A stretch of 23,563 bases of DNA from Ghiorsea sp. (GTDB taxonomy: Bacteria; Pseudomonadota; Zetaproteobacteria; Mariprofundales; Mariprofundaceae), in NCBI GenBank assembly GCA_030950765.1, contig JAUZQX010000128.1, positions 1 to 23,563 on the forward strand, written 5' to 3'. The translations under genes were made by a program, and so were the position numbers. Under the pieces are notes generated by a model that worked only from the letters and a program-made list of their open reading frames with translations, made no database searches and had not been told where the DNA came from. This document shows, in pieces, positions 8,135-15,864 of the stretch. Positions within the stretch are counted from its first letter, which is position 1. The number at the start of each line of letters is the position of its first letter.

Positions 8135-10060
8135 TTAACTCTCTTGACCTGTCTCTTTCCCATCTTTGGACTCATGTTTTGGTTCGCCAGCATCCATGCT
8201 AACATCTTCTTCATCAGCATCATCTTTGCTGCTAAAGGTGCTCTGATCCACACGGCGTTGAATTTTCTCACCGCGCAACAAAGCAGAAACCTCTTTACCC
8301 GACAATGTTTCATACTCCAACAATGATTGGGCAATGATTTCCAATTCATCACGGTGGTCTGTAAGTATTTTTCGCGCCTTACTTTCTGCTATATCTACAA
8401 AAGCACGAATTTCTTCATCAATAACCAGTGCTGTTGCATCAGACACATGTTTACTTTGTGTTACTGAGCGACCCAAAAATACTTCCTCTTCATTTTCCGA
8501 AAAACGCAAAGGTCCTAACCTGTCACTAAATCCATATTCTGTGACCATAGCTTTAGCAATTCTAGTCGCTTGTTGAATATCATGTCCTGCGCCCGTCGTA
8601 ATATTCTCTTTACCAAATACCAATTCTTCTGCCATGCGCCCACCAAACAATGATGCCAAACGTGATTCCAGCTCAATACGCGACTGACTTAAACGGTCGC
8701 GTTCTGGCAAGTTCATGGTCACACCCAAAGCACGACCACGTGGAATAATCGTAACCTTGTGCAAAGGATCATGTTTAGGGCTATGAATGCCCACCAAAGC
8801 ATGTCCTGCTTCATGGTAAGCAGTTAATGCTTTCTCTTCATCTGTCATCGCCATGGATTTACGCTCAGCACCCATCATAACCTTATCTTTGGACTCTTCA
8901 AAATCCTGATTGGTCACTTTGTCACGGTTGTAACGTGCCGCACTTAATGCGGCCTCATTAACAAGATTTGCCAAGTCCGCACCAGAAAAACCAGGTGTAC
9001 CTCGCGCCAAAGCTTGTGTATCCACATCCGATGACAATGGTACTTTTTTCATGTGTACTTTAAGAATCTGTACGCGACCTGCCATGTCTGGATTGCCAAC
9101 AACCACTTGGCGATCAAAACGACCTGGACGTAATAATGCAGGGTCAAGCACATCTGGGCGATTGGTTGCAGCCACCAAAATCACACCTTCATTGGCTTCA
9201 AAACCATCCATTTCCACCAACAATTGGTTTAGTGTTTGCTCACGCTCATCATTACCACCACCAATGCCAGCACCACGATGTCTACCCATGGCATCAATCT
9301 CATCGACGAAGATAATACATGGTGAACTTTTCTTCGCTTGTTCAAACATATCACGCACACGTGATGCACCCACACCAACAAACATCTCTACAAAATCAGA
9401 GCCTGAAATGGAATAGAAAGGAACCTCTGCTTCGCCCGCAATGGCGCGCCCAAGTAATGTTTTACCTGTGCCCGGAGGGCCAACCAGCAAGATACCTTTA
9501 GGGATTTTACCACCCAAACGGGTGAATTTTGTTGGGTCACGCAAAAACTCAATCACTTCCGTGACTTCTTGTTTGGCCTCATCACAACCAGCAACATCTT
9601 CAAACGTCACACGGTCTTTGTGTTCAGTGAGTAATTTCGCTTTAGATTTACCAAACCCCATTGCCCCGCCTTTACCGCCACCTTGCATTTGGCGCATGAA
9701 GAAAATCCACACACCAATCAGCAATAACATTGGGAACCAAGAAATAAGAATCGTTAAGAACATAGATTCTTCACGATGTGATGCTTTGACTTCTACTTTA
9801 TTATCAATCAAACGTTGAACTAAACCTGGGTCATTCGGGAGCTCCAACTCAAAACGTGTAATATTACCCGACATATCACGGTAGTGTCCTACAGCTTGCT
9901 TGTCTTGAATGGTGACATCGTCCACAAGCCCTTGATCTACTTTTTCAATAAATGCGGTATAACTTAATGGCTGTGTTTTACCCGAAGGTGCGCTGAACAT
10001 ATTAAAAATGCTCATCATCGTCATACCAATCACAATCCATAACAGTAGGTTTTTATTCAT
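8135..10060 (-). CDS. ftsH: ATP-dependent zinc metalloprotease FtsH
   Basis: Inner-membrane AAA+ protease that degrades misfolded membrane proteins and selected cytosolic regulators as a hexamer. Two transmembrane helices (about residues 5-21 and 101-122) flank a periplasmic domain. The AAA domain follows with Walker A GPPGTGKT (194-201), Walker B FVDEID (251-256) and second region of homology ATNRPDVLDPALLRPGRFD. The zinc site HEAGH is at 416-420, and a later Asp in AGHDIQQAT probably completes it. Length of 641 is typical. AAGGA precedes the ATG by about 12 nt, a slightly long spacing. tilS ends 15 nt upstream, and tilS-ftsH adjacency is common in bacteria. Confidence 0.98.
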   Translation of the reverse strand: MNKNLLLWIVIGMTMMSIFNMFSAPSGKTQPLSYTAFIEKVDQGLVDDVTIQDKQAVGHYRDMSGNITRFELELPNDPGLVQRLIDNKVEVKASHREESMFLTILISWFPMLLLIGVWIFFMRQMQGGGKGGAMGFGKSKAKLLTEHKDRVTFEDVAGCDEAKQEVTEVIEFLRDPTKFTRLGGKIPKGILLVGPPGTGKTLLGRAIAGEAEVPFYSISGSDFVEMFVGVGASRVRDMFEQAKKSSPCIIFVDEIDAMGRHRGAGIGGGNDEREQTLNQLLVEMDGFEANEGVILVAATNRPDVLDPALLRPGRFDRQVVVGNPDMAGRVQILKVHMKKVPLSSDVDTQALARGTPGFSGADLANLVNEAALSAARYNRDKVTNQDFEESKDKVMMGAERKSMAMTDEEKALTAYHEAGHALVGIHSPKHDPLHKVTIIPRGRALGVTMNLPERDRLSQSRIELESRLASLFGGRMAEELVFGKENITTGAGHDIQQATRIAKAMVTEYGFSDRLGPLRFSENEEEVFLGRSVTQSKHVSDATALVIDEEIRAFVDIAESKARKILTDHRDELEIIAQSLLEYETLSGKEVSALLRGEKIQRRVDQSTFSSKDDADEEDVSMDAGEPKHESKDGKETGQES

Positions 10061-10075
10061 TTTTTATCACTATCC

Positions 10076-11107
10076 TTATGCTACACTATTCATATTTCTT
10101 TTGCGCAAACTCACCTTTCCTTGGCAAAGTTGCAAGTCTTGTTCATGTCGATACAAACAACATCCCGACAAATTCAACCAACCGTGACCACCCTGCTCAC
10201 GCCATACCTCAATAGCTTTGATATGTCTTCGCCCCAACACGCTTCCATTAGCAAATAACATACCAACCATTTTTTGTAACAAACAAACACGTACAGGTGG
10301 TAACTGCTCACACCAAACTTGCCAATTCATAGCGCATACTGCAGTTTGACCTTCACACCATCGTTGCACAATAACATGCTGCGCAAGTTGTTCAATCTCA
10401 CTTTGAATATGTTCAGCTTGTTGTTGCCAACGCAAAAACAAGTCACAAGGTTCAACTTGGCATGTTTCCATTGCCGGAAACAGCTGGTGCCTAATTTTAT
10501 TTCGCCAAAGCGTTACATCCTGATTACTTACATCTTCGTGCCACTCTATTTGGCGATAGATTAAGAATTGCTTAAGATTCTTTTTGTGTAAACCCAAGAG
10601 TGGTCGCCAAAATGTTATACCCTGCTGTTGCCTAGATTTTTTCATACCTTGGCAACCAGCAACGCCAGCGCCTTGCAATAAACGCATACACACTGTCTCT
10701 GCTTGATCTTCTGCATGGTGCCCTAAAACAACATGCCTACACCCTGTTTGTTTCGCCAAATCCGCAAAAGCTTGGTAACGACTTCGCCGTGCTTCAGCTT
10801 CAATATTACTTGTCGCTTTATGAATACACTTTAAGTGAAATATCAAACCCCAAGCCTTAGCCTGCACTGCCAAAGCTGTTGCTACAGCCGCAGACTTCTC
10901 ACTCCAGCCATGGTCAACATGCCATAACTGAACAGTGAAACCTGCATCACGCAAAAGCAAAACCAAGGCTGTAGAATCGATACCGCCAGACCATGCCACC
11001 GCAACTTGTTTGGGCATTTTATCGAGCAAAGGTATATCCAATGAGCTGAGTGTCACAATAGGTGAGAAATCGTTTATGCAATCACTTCCAACGGGGTAAA
11101 CCATCAT
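10076..11107 (-). CDS. tilS: tRNA(Ile)-lysidine synthetase TilS
   Basis: Adds lysine to C34 of the CAU-anticodon isoleucine tRNA, allowing it to read AUA; cytoplasmic ATP pyrophosphatase fold. The PP-loop SGGIDST lies about 40 residues from the chosen start. It is followed by HVDHG, IEAEARRSRYQAF, LGHHAEDQAET and RPLL, all TilS hallmarks, and by NKIRHQLFP. The protein is about 343 residues, shorter than E. coli TilS (432), and lacks most of the C-terminal domain, as in compact forms. The start is uncertain: tandem ATGs at 11107 and 11104 sit inside the upstream gene without a clear ribosome site, while ATG 11017 would leave only about nine residues before the PP-loop. I prefer 11107. Confidence 0.9.
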   Translation of the reverse strand: MMVYPVGSDCINDFSPIVTLSSLDIPLLDKMPKQVAVAWSGGIDSTALVLLLRDAGFTVQLWHVDHGWSEKSAAVATALAVQAKAWGLIFHLKCIHKATSNIEAEARRSRYQAFADLAKQTGCRHVVLGHHAEDQAETVCMRLLQGAGVAGCQGMKKSRQQQGITFWRPLLGLHKKNLKQFLIYRQIEWHEDVSNQDVTLWRNKIRHQLFPAMETCQVEPCDLFLRWQQQAEHIQSEIEQLAQHVIVQRWCEGQTAVCAMNWQVWCEQLPPVRVCLLQKMVGMLFANGSVLGRRHIKAIEVWREQGGHGWLNLSGCCLYRHEQDLQLCQGKVSLRKRNMNSVA

Positions 11108-13226
11108 TATAGATACGTTTACCCACCACACTTGTCATATCAATCAACTCATACAAATCAGTATCCACACCAGCCAAAGCAGGGCGGCCAGCACGAATAA
11201 ACAAATACACGTCATCATTCTGTCGCGAACGAATGCATACCACTTTCAAACCCTCTGGCGGCAAACGAAACTCAGGTAATACAGCTTGTGCAGCTTTCGA
11301 TGTTGGACGAAACTCTTTGACCACTGCTTTATTTTGCATCGATGCGCAAAGCTCTGTTAACGCCTGAGATGTCAGCGCAAAACCGTTATTGTACAAAACA
11401 TACTCAGCATGCCCTGTGCCACTATCCAAACTATCTACACGCACACCACCCAACGGGCTTTTACGCATTTTTTGGTCACGATAAGCAATCAGTCTACCCA
11501 CACCCACATCACGCACCACCCCCGCATCTGCTTGCGACACAGCCAAACTGAATGCCAAGGTATGTTTACCCAATTTTGGATGTTCAAAAGTCGCAAAGTC
11601 CCAGTCTCCCATCAATGCCGCACACATAGACACCGCAGGCATGCTGGCACTAGCACCTTCTTCAGTTGCTTCCTCAAACCATAGTTTCAATTGCGTACGC
11701 AGCTCTTTGCCCGCATCAACCAAACCTTTCACACTACCGCGAAGCAAACAACCCGACGCTGAAATTTGGTCGATATATACATGTTCGTGTTGGCTCACCA
11801 AACCCATCACATTGGGCATAAAATATTTACTTAGAAATTCAGTACGGTTTTTCACGGTAATGGTCATACCTGCAAGGTAATCCGACCACTCCACACGCAA
11901 ACACCCTTGTTTGTTGGCAAGAGATGTGCCGCCATGCAATGATTGATTGGTATCGGGCTGAAAATATACAATATCCCCATCCATATAAGCCTTTTCAATC
12001 AAAGCATTGGCTTCCTTGCCTTTTTTACCCGCCGAAATATCCGCAGTTTTATCCATCCATAGTGATTCTTGTTTGCGTCGCGTTGCTTCAACTTTGACAT
12101 CCTCTTCAAATACACGAAAAGCATTCAATACAACATCTTCATTTAACCAAGGTGTACCTGCACTCTTTGCAGCTTTGCCACCTTCACGCATAGCAAGTAG
12201 CCAACCTGCAACGGGATGTTCATTCTTGGCAGACTCCAACAACTTCACCACTGCATCGGGTAGCTTTTCAGGGCGCGCCAACAACATATCTAGCTTTTTA
12301 GCATCCAATACCCACTGCATCCAAACACCTTGTTTGCTTTTCTGTGCCAATGCCCACAATGCCAAACGCGCCCAACTGCGTTTCACCATATGTTCGCCCA
12401 TACGGTCTCTGGCTAGCAGTGGTAAAATACCCGCCTCATTTTTTGCCCCAACTTTGGCGCGTACCTCTCGCATGCGAGGCAATAAATCAGGCTCTAGTCC
12501 ATACGCCTTAATCATAGCTCTTGAGTCCGACAATAAGTTTGCATCAGGCTGCTGATAAAAGAATGCCATCGGTGTTGCAGGAATAATCATGGTTTCATAA
12601 GTCGCAATACGCGTCATTTCCACTGCGCCATCGACAAACTTTTTCAAAAATAGACGTAATGCCCAATCGTATAAACCACCCAATACTGATACCATGACAT
12701 GGTCATTATGTTCCGCGTGTTCATTGGGCAAACGACCCACCGCATCCCGAATCAGGCGTAACATCAACACATTTACCGCAGGCACCCAAGGCGCAGTATC
12801 CTCTTGGTCTTGCCGCCAAGATTGAGTCCACATGTCTTGCCAAACTTTTAAAAGCGCCAACCCACCATTTTCATCTGCACACCAATGATGCAGTAATGTT
12901 TGTGGCAAATGGGGATACAATGATTGCAGATGTTTCATCATTTCACGCGCTACAGGGTTCATTTTTGGCAGTTGATGTGCCGACACCCGCTGTTTATCAA
13001 TCATATATTTTACAGAATAATCATACAAACGTTTGACAGCATTATTAAATACTGCAGACATTTGCGAATGCATCACATAAGGCACATATTCCCGTGCATC
13101 TTCCCCGGGCACGTATAACGGTAAACGTCGCGCATCCACACGGCAACGTTTTGCAGCACTCTCACCTTGCTGTAAGATGGGACGATACCAACTCCAACGA
13201 TAATCAAAATATTCAGGTGACAGCAT
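11082..13226 (-). CDS. Hypothetical protein, 714 residues, possible degenerate nucleotide-cyclase-like domain
   Basis: Not recognised as a named family. Cytosolic-looking: no signal peptide or transmembrane helix. Residues 1-410 are largely helical, rich in Trp, Met and Leu. Residues about 440-585 read like a worn palm domain. CLRVEWSDYLAGMT recalls the first metal strand of class III cyclases (D449 kept). TEFLSKYF then QHEHVYIDQISASGCLLRG recalls the strand-turn-strand that normally carries GD or GGDEF but has SAS here. PAVSMCAALMGDW and SQADAGVVRDVGVGRLIAYRD recall the end of GGDEF domains. A further beta-rich region runs to the C terminus. The start is firm: GAAAGGAG lies 9 nt before ATG 13226. 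The 3' end overlaps the chosen tilS start by 26 nt. It is the first gene of the leftward run. Function unknown; the cyclase resemblance is my inference. Confidence 0.85.
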   Translation of the reverse strand: MLSPEYFDYRWSWYRPILQQGESAAKRCRVDARRLPLYVPGEDAREYVPYVMHSQMSAVFNNAVKRLYDYSVKYMIDKQRVSAHQLPKMNPVAREMMKHLQSLYPHLPQTLLHHWCADENGGLALLKVWQDMWTQSWRQDQEDTAPWVPAVNVLMLRLIRDAVGRLPNEHAEHNDHVMVSVLGGLYDWALRLFLKKFVDGAVEMTRIATYETMIIPATPMAFFYQQPDANLLSDSRAMIKAYGLEPDLLPRMREVRAKVGAKNEAGILPLLARDRMGEHMVKRSWARLALWALAQKSKQGVWMQWVLDAKKLDMLLARPEKLPDAVVKLLESAKNEHPVAGWLLAMREGGKAAKSAGTPWLNEDVVLNAFRVFEEDVKVEATRRKQESLWMDKTADISAGKKGKEANALIEKAYMDGDIVYFQPDTNQSLHGGTSLANKQGCLRVEWSDYLAGMTITVKNRTEFLSKYFMPNVMGLVSQHEHVYIDQISASGCLLRGSVKGLVDAGKELRTQLKLWFEEATEEGASASMPAVSMCAALMGDWDFATFEHPKLGKHTLAFSLAVSQADAGVVRDVGVGRLIAYRDQKMRKSPLGGVRVDSLDSGTGHAEYVLYNNGFALTSQALTELCASMQNKAVVKEFRPTSKAAQAVLPEFRLPPEGLKVVCIRSRQNDDVYLFIRAGRPALAGVDTDLYELIDMTSVVGKRIYNDGLPRWK

Positions 13227-13363
13227 TGTTTTCCGCTCCTTTCAAACTTAACCTTAACACATACAACATTGGTTCATTGCCCATTCACAGGTAGAGTGCG
13301 CCCCTAAGTTAAGGTAAAAAACATGCAAAATGCAACATTTACAACAACCACAGGAAAAACACG
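13227..13363. promoter_or_regulatory. Divergent intergenic region between the 714-residue gene and znuA
   Basis: This 137-nt gap must hold the promoters for both directions. Two symmetric motifs are visible: ACCTTAAC at 13251-13258 and its reverse complement GTTAAGGT at 13308-13315, and a compact palindrome AAATG-CAA-CATTT at 13328-13340, 24 nt before the znuA start. The latter has the AAATG/CATTT half-sites of known Zur boxes but a shorter spacer, so it is only a weak zinc-repressor candidate. I could not place convincing -35/-10 pairs. Ribosome sites lie at each edge. Confidence 0.35.
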
Positions 13364-14185
13364 ATGAAACTTTTTATCATGCTATCTCTATCTTTTATAG
13401 CACAAATGATGTTAATAACAAGCACAAATGCTGCCAGTTTGCCTGATAAAGCTGAAACTATTGTCGTTACACTACCCCCACTTTCGGGCTTAAGCACCAT
13501 GCTATTGCCTGAAGTGAAAAACCAATGTTTACTTTCCGCAGGCGCTGATCCACATCACTTTCAACCTTCGCCAAAACAAGTTGACCTAATCAATCAAGGT
13601 CAGCTATTGATTCGCGCATCACGTGATGACCAGGGCTGGCCTATTCAAACCCAAGCTGAACACACTTTGGATTTATCACCCACAGAAAAACATGCTTGGT
13701 TACAATTTTCTCAAGTGCGACACATGCTTCCCATCCTAGCGCAAACATTGGTTAAGAACTTTCCACAATACCAACAACGTATTCAAACGCGCTTAAAGCA
13801 CAAATTACAAACCATCAATCAACTGGAATCAGCCTGGGATAAACAACTGCAAGTGTTAAATACCCATGGCGTTTTCATGCAACACCCTGCATGGCAAGGT
13901 TTATTTGATCACAAAAAGGTTCCAATTTGGGCTGTGTTAGAATCTGAACAACATGGGCATGAGCAAGGTCCAAGGCACCTAGAAAAAGCATTGTACACAT
14001 TAAAAGAACACCCCTCAGCCGTACTGATTGGCAGCACGCGCCACAGCAACCGCAGCTTGGAATGGCTAAGCCGTCATCACTCACCGCCGACACACATCAT
14101 ACTTCTTGATGAACTGGGCAGATGCAATCAAGCATGGGATGAGCTCATGCAACACAACCTTGATATTTTAGCAGGTCAACTGTGA
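13364..14185 (+). CDS. znuA: Zinc ABC transporter, periplasmic binding protein ZnuA
   Basis: Captures metal, most likely Zn2+, in the periplasm and hands it to the ZnuB permease. Signal peptide residues 1-23 end in TNA before ASL. Cluster A-I hallmarks: ADPHHFQPSP (H64/H65 candidate ligand), HGVFMQHPAW (H168/H174), a segment like the usual prhL (GPRHLEKAL), and LDELG with D249 as candidate ligand. The long His-rich loop of many ZnuA proteins is missing; only HGHEQG near 197-202 is left. At 273 residues it is short and diverged, so manganese or iron cannot be ruled out from this protein alone. CAGGA precedes the ATG. Its stop overlaps the znuC GTG. Confidence 0.82.
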   Translation: MKLFIMLSLSFIAQMMLITSTNAASLPDKAETIVVTLPPLSGLSTMLLPEVKNQCLLSAGADPHHFQPSPKQVDLINQGQLLIRASRDDQGWPIQTQAEHTLDLSPTEKHAWLQFSQVRHMLPILAQTLVKNFPQYQQRIQTRLKHKLQTINQLESAWDKQLQVLNTHGVFMQHPAWQGLFDHKKVPIWAVLESEQHGHEQGPRHLEKALYTLKEHPSAVLIGSTRHSNRSLEWLSRHHSPPTHIILLDELGRCNQAWDELMQHNLDILAGQL

Positions 14186-15036
14186 GTACACCCATCATTA
14201 GCTTATCCCATGTCCGTTTTGGCCCTGCCAAGAAACCCATTTTGGACAATCTATCTTTGGAAGTACCCGCAGGTCATTTTATGGGCATTATTGGCCCCAA
14301 TGGCGCAGGTAAAAGCACGCTTTTAACCATCATCGCAGGGCTAACCAAACCTGATGCGGGGCATATCGACCTATTTGGCCGCTGTTTAAACAGTAAAACC
14401 CGCATATCTTTGCAAGAAAACATTGGTTATTTGCATCAAAAACATGCCAACCAACCCGACATACCCATGCGTGTATATGATGTGGTTACCATGGGGCTGA
14501 CCAGCTTTAACCAACCACTTTGGCATGGTTTATTCGCCGATAAACAGGCTGAAAAAGAAGCTATCCACCATGCCCTCACCTTGGTTGAAATGGATAGCCA
14601 TATACATACTGATTTCAGAAACTTATCAGGTGGACAACAACAGCGTGTTCGTTTAGCGCGAGCTTTGGTTCGCCAGCCCAAACTCTTACTTTTGGATGAG
14701 CCATCCGCAGCTTTAGATAGTCCACGCCAAGAAAAGCTCTACAAACTACTGCGTAAATTATGCGATGAAAACAACATGACCGTATTGATGGTTGAGCATG
14801 ATGTTGCTGCCATTACATCCTATGTGGATTCGGTTGCCTGCTTAAATAAACAAATGCACCACCATGCCAAAAAAGGTGAGACCATCCCTGATGAGGTATG
14901 GCGCGAAATGTATGGCGAACATGTGAATATTGTTGCCCATGATGCAAGCTGTATTGGCTGTATGCCTTCACCCCAGAATCATTCGCAGGAGCAGCATTCG
15001 CAGAAACAACATAACCACGAGCATCATCATGATTGA
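14182..15036 (+). CDS. znuC: Zinc ABC transporter, ATP-binding protein ZnuC with metal-binding tail
   Basis: Cytoplasmic ATPase that powers zinc import through ZnuB. Walker A GPNGAGKST (38-46), Q-loop region YLHQKH, signature LSGGQ (148-152), Walker B LLLLDEP (168-174) and H-loop VEHD are all intact. The 284-residue protein ends in an unusual tail after about 250: CIGC (257-260), then a His-rich run with HNHEHHHD at the very end. This probably binds zinc on the cytosolic side. The GTG start at 14182 overlaps the znuA stop (GTGA), and the 3' end overlaps znuB by 8 nt, so subunits are made together. Confidence 0.9.
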   Translation: MSTPIISLSHVRFGPAKKPILDNLSLEVPAGHFMGIIGPNGAGKSTLLTIIAGLTKPDAGHIDLFGRCLNSKTRISLQENIGYLHQKHANQPDIPMRVYDVVTMGLTSFNQPLWHGLFADKQAEKEAIHHALTLVEMDSHIHTDFRNLSGGQQQRVRLARALVRQPKLLLLDEPSAALDSPRQEKLYKLLRKLCDENNMTVLMVEHDVAAITSYVDSVACLNKQMHHHAKKGETIPDEVWREMYGEHVNIVAHDASCIGCMPSPQNHSQEQHSQKQHNHEHHHD

Positions 15037-15862
15037 TTTCCTTAACCAATTTTTTAACAGCCCCGTCATGCAAGATGCATTGCCCCCTGCGTTATTGATT
15101 GCATTTATCACCGCATCTATGTCTATCATGGTTGTTGCCCATAGATTATCCTTCCTCACTGTTGGAGTATCCCATGCTTCGTTGGCAGGGCTTGGTTTGG
15201 CAGTCGCCTTAAGCCTACCACTTTTACCAACTGCTGCCGCAACTGCCATCGCTATTGCCCTTTTATTGGCAGTATTACCCAATCGTCAAGGCATCAATGA
15301 AGATGCTGGAACAGGTATGTTGTTTGCGGGCAGTATGGCTTTGGGTGTGGTCTTAATTTCTAGCACCAGCCGCAATGAAGTGGATTTATTTGGTCTATTA
15401 TTCGGCAATATTTTGACTGTATCTCCTGATGATATGCAATGGATTATGGGCGGAAGTATACTCGTCGTATTCAGTATCATCCTTTGGGCAAAAAGCTGGT
15501 GGAGTATGGCTTTTGATATGATTACCGCCAAAGCTTCAGGCATTGCCACATCAAGGTTGCGTTTAATCTTACACGGCATGATTGGTTTAACCGTGGTCAT
15601 GTGTGTCAAACTTGCAGGTATTGTGTTAACCACAGGGTTATTGGTCTTACCCGCTGCTTGCGCTTGGTTTTGGGGGCGCTCCATGTTTAACCTGTGGTGG
15701 CTCAGCCTTAGCTTCTCATTGGTAGGCACATTGGGTGGTTTGATGTGGTCATATCAGTATGATTGGCCATCAGGCGCAGCGATTATTTTAATGTTATGTG
15801 TATTGTTTACCATCAGCTGGGCAGCTTCTTGGCTTAAACAACAATACCAAAAAAGTAGGTAA
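15029..15862 (+). CDS. znuB: Zinc ABC transporter, membrane permease ZnuB
   Basis: ABC-3 family inner-membrane channel for zinc. Of 277 residues most are hydrophobic, with about eight membrane helices. Family marks are visible: HRLSFLTVGVSHASLAGLG near the N terminus, NEDAGTGMLFAGSMALGV, LFGNIL, and KLAGIVLTTGLLVLPAACA toward the C terminus. The start at 15029 (MIDFLNQFF) is chosen because it gives the usual N terminus and an 8-nt overlap with znuC. Upstream in-frame starts would read through the His-rich coding region of znuC. ilvA follows after 2 nt. Confidence 0.9.
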   Translation: MIDFLNQFFNSPVMQDALPPALLIAFITASMSIMVVAHRLSFLTVGVSHASLAGLGLAVALSLPLLPTAAATAIAIALLLAVLPNRQGINEDAGTGMLFAGSMALGVVLISSTSRNEVDLFGLLFGNILTVSPDDMQWIMGGSILVVFSIILWAKSWWSMAFDMITAKASGIATSRLRLILHGMIGLTVVMCVKLAGIVLTTGLLVLPAACAWFWGRSMFNLWWLSLSFSLVGTLGGLMWSYQYDWPSGAAIILMLCVLFTISWAASWLKQQYQKSR

Positions 15863-15864
15863 CC

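Noticed and set aside
7714..8202. 162-codon plus-strand frame opposite folP and the end of ftsH
   Set aside because: Antisense shadow of two unambiguous genes with all catalytic motifs intact.
12007..12555. 182-codon plus-strand frame opposite the 714-residue gene
   Set aside because: Ser/Ala-rich mirror of the coding strand, no domain and no ribosome site; the minus-strand gene has a strong start signal and continuous sense.
15286..15729. 147-codon minus-strand frame opposite znuB
   Set aside because: Antisense of a clear permease gene; composition follows the complement of hydrophobic codons.
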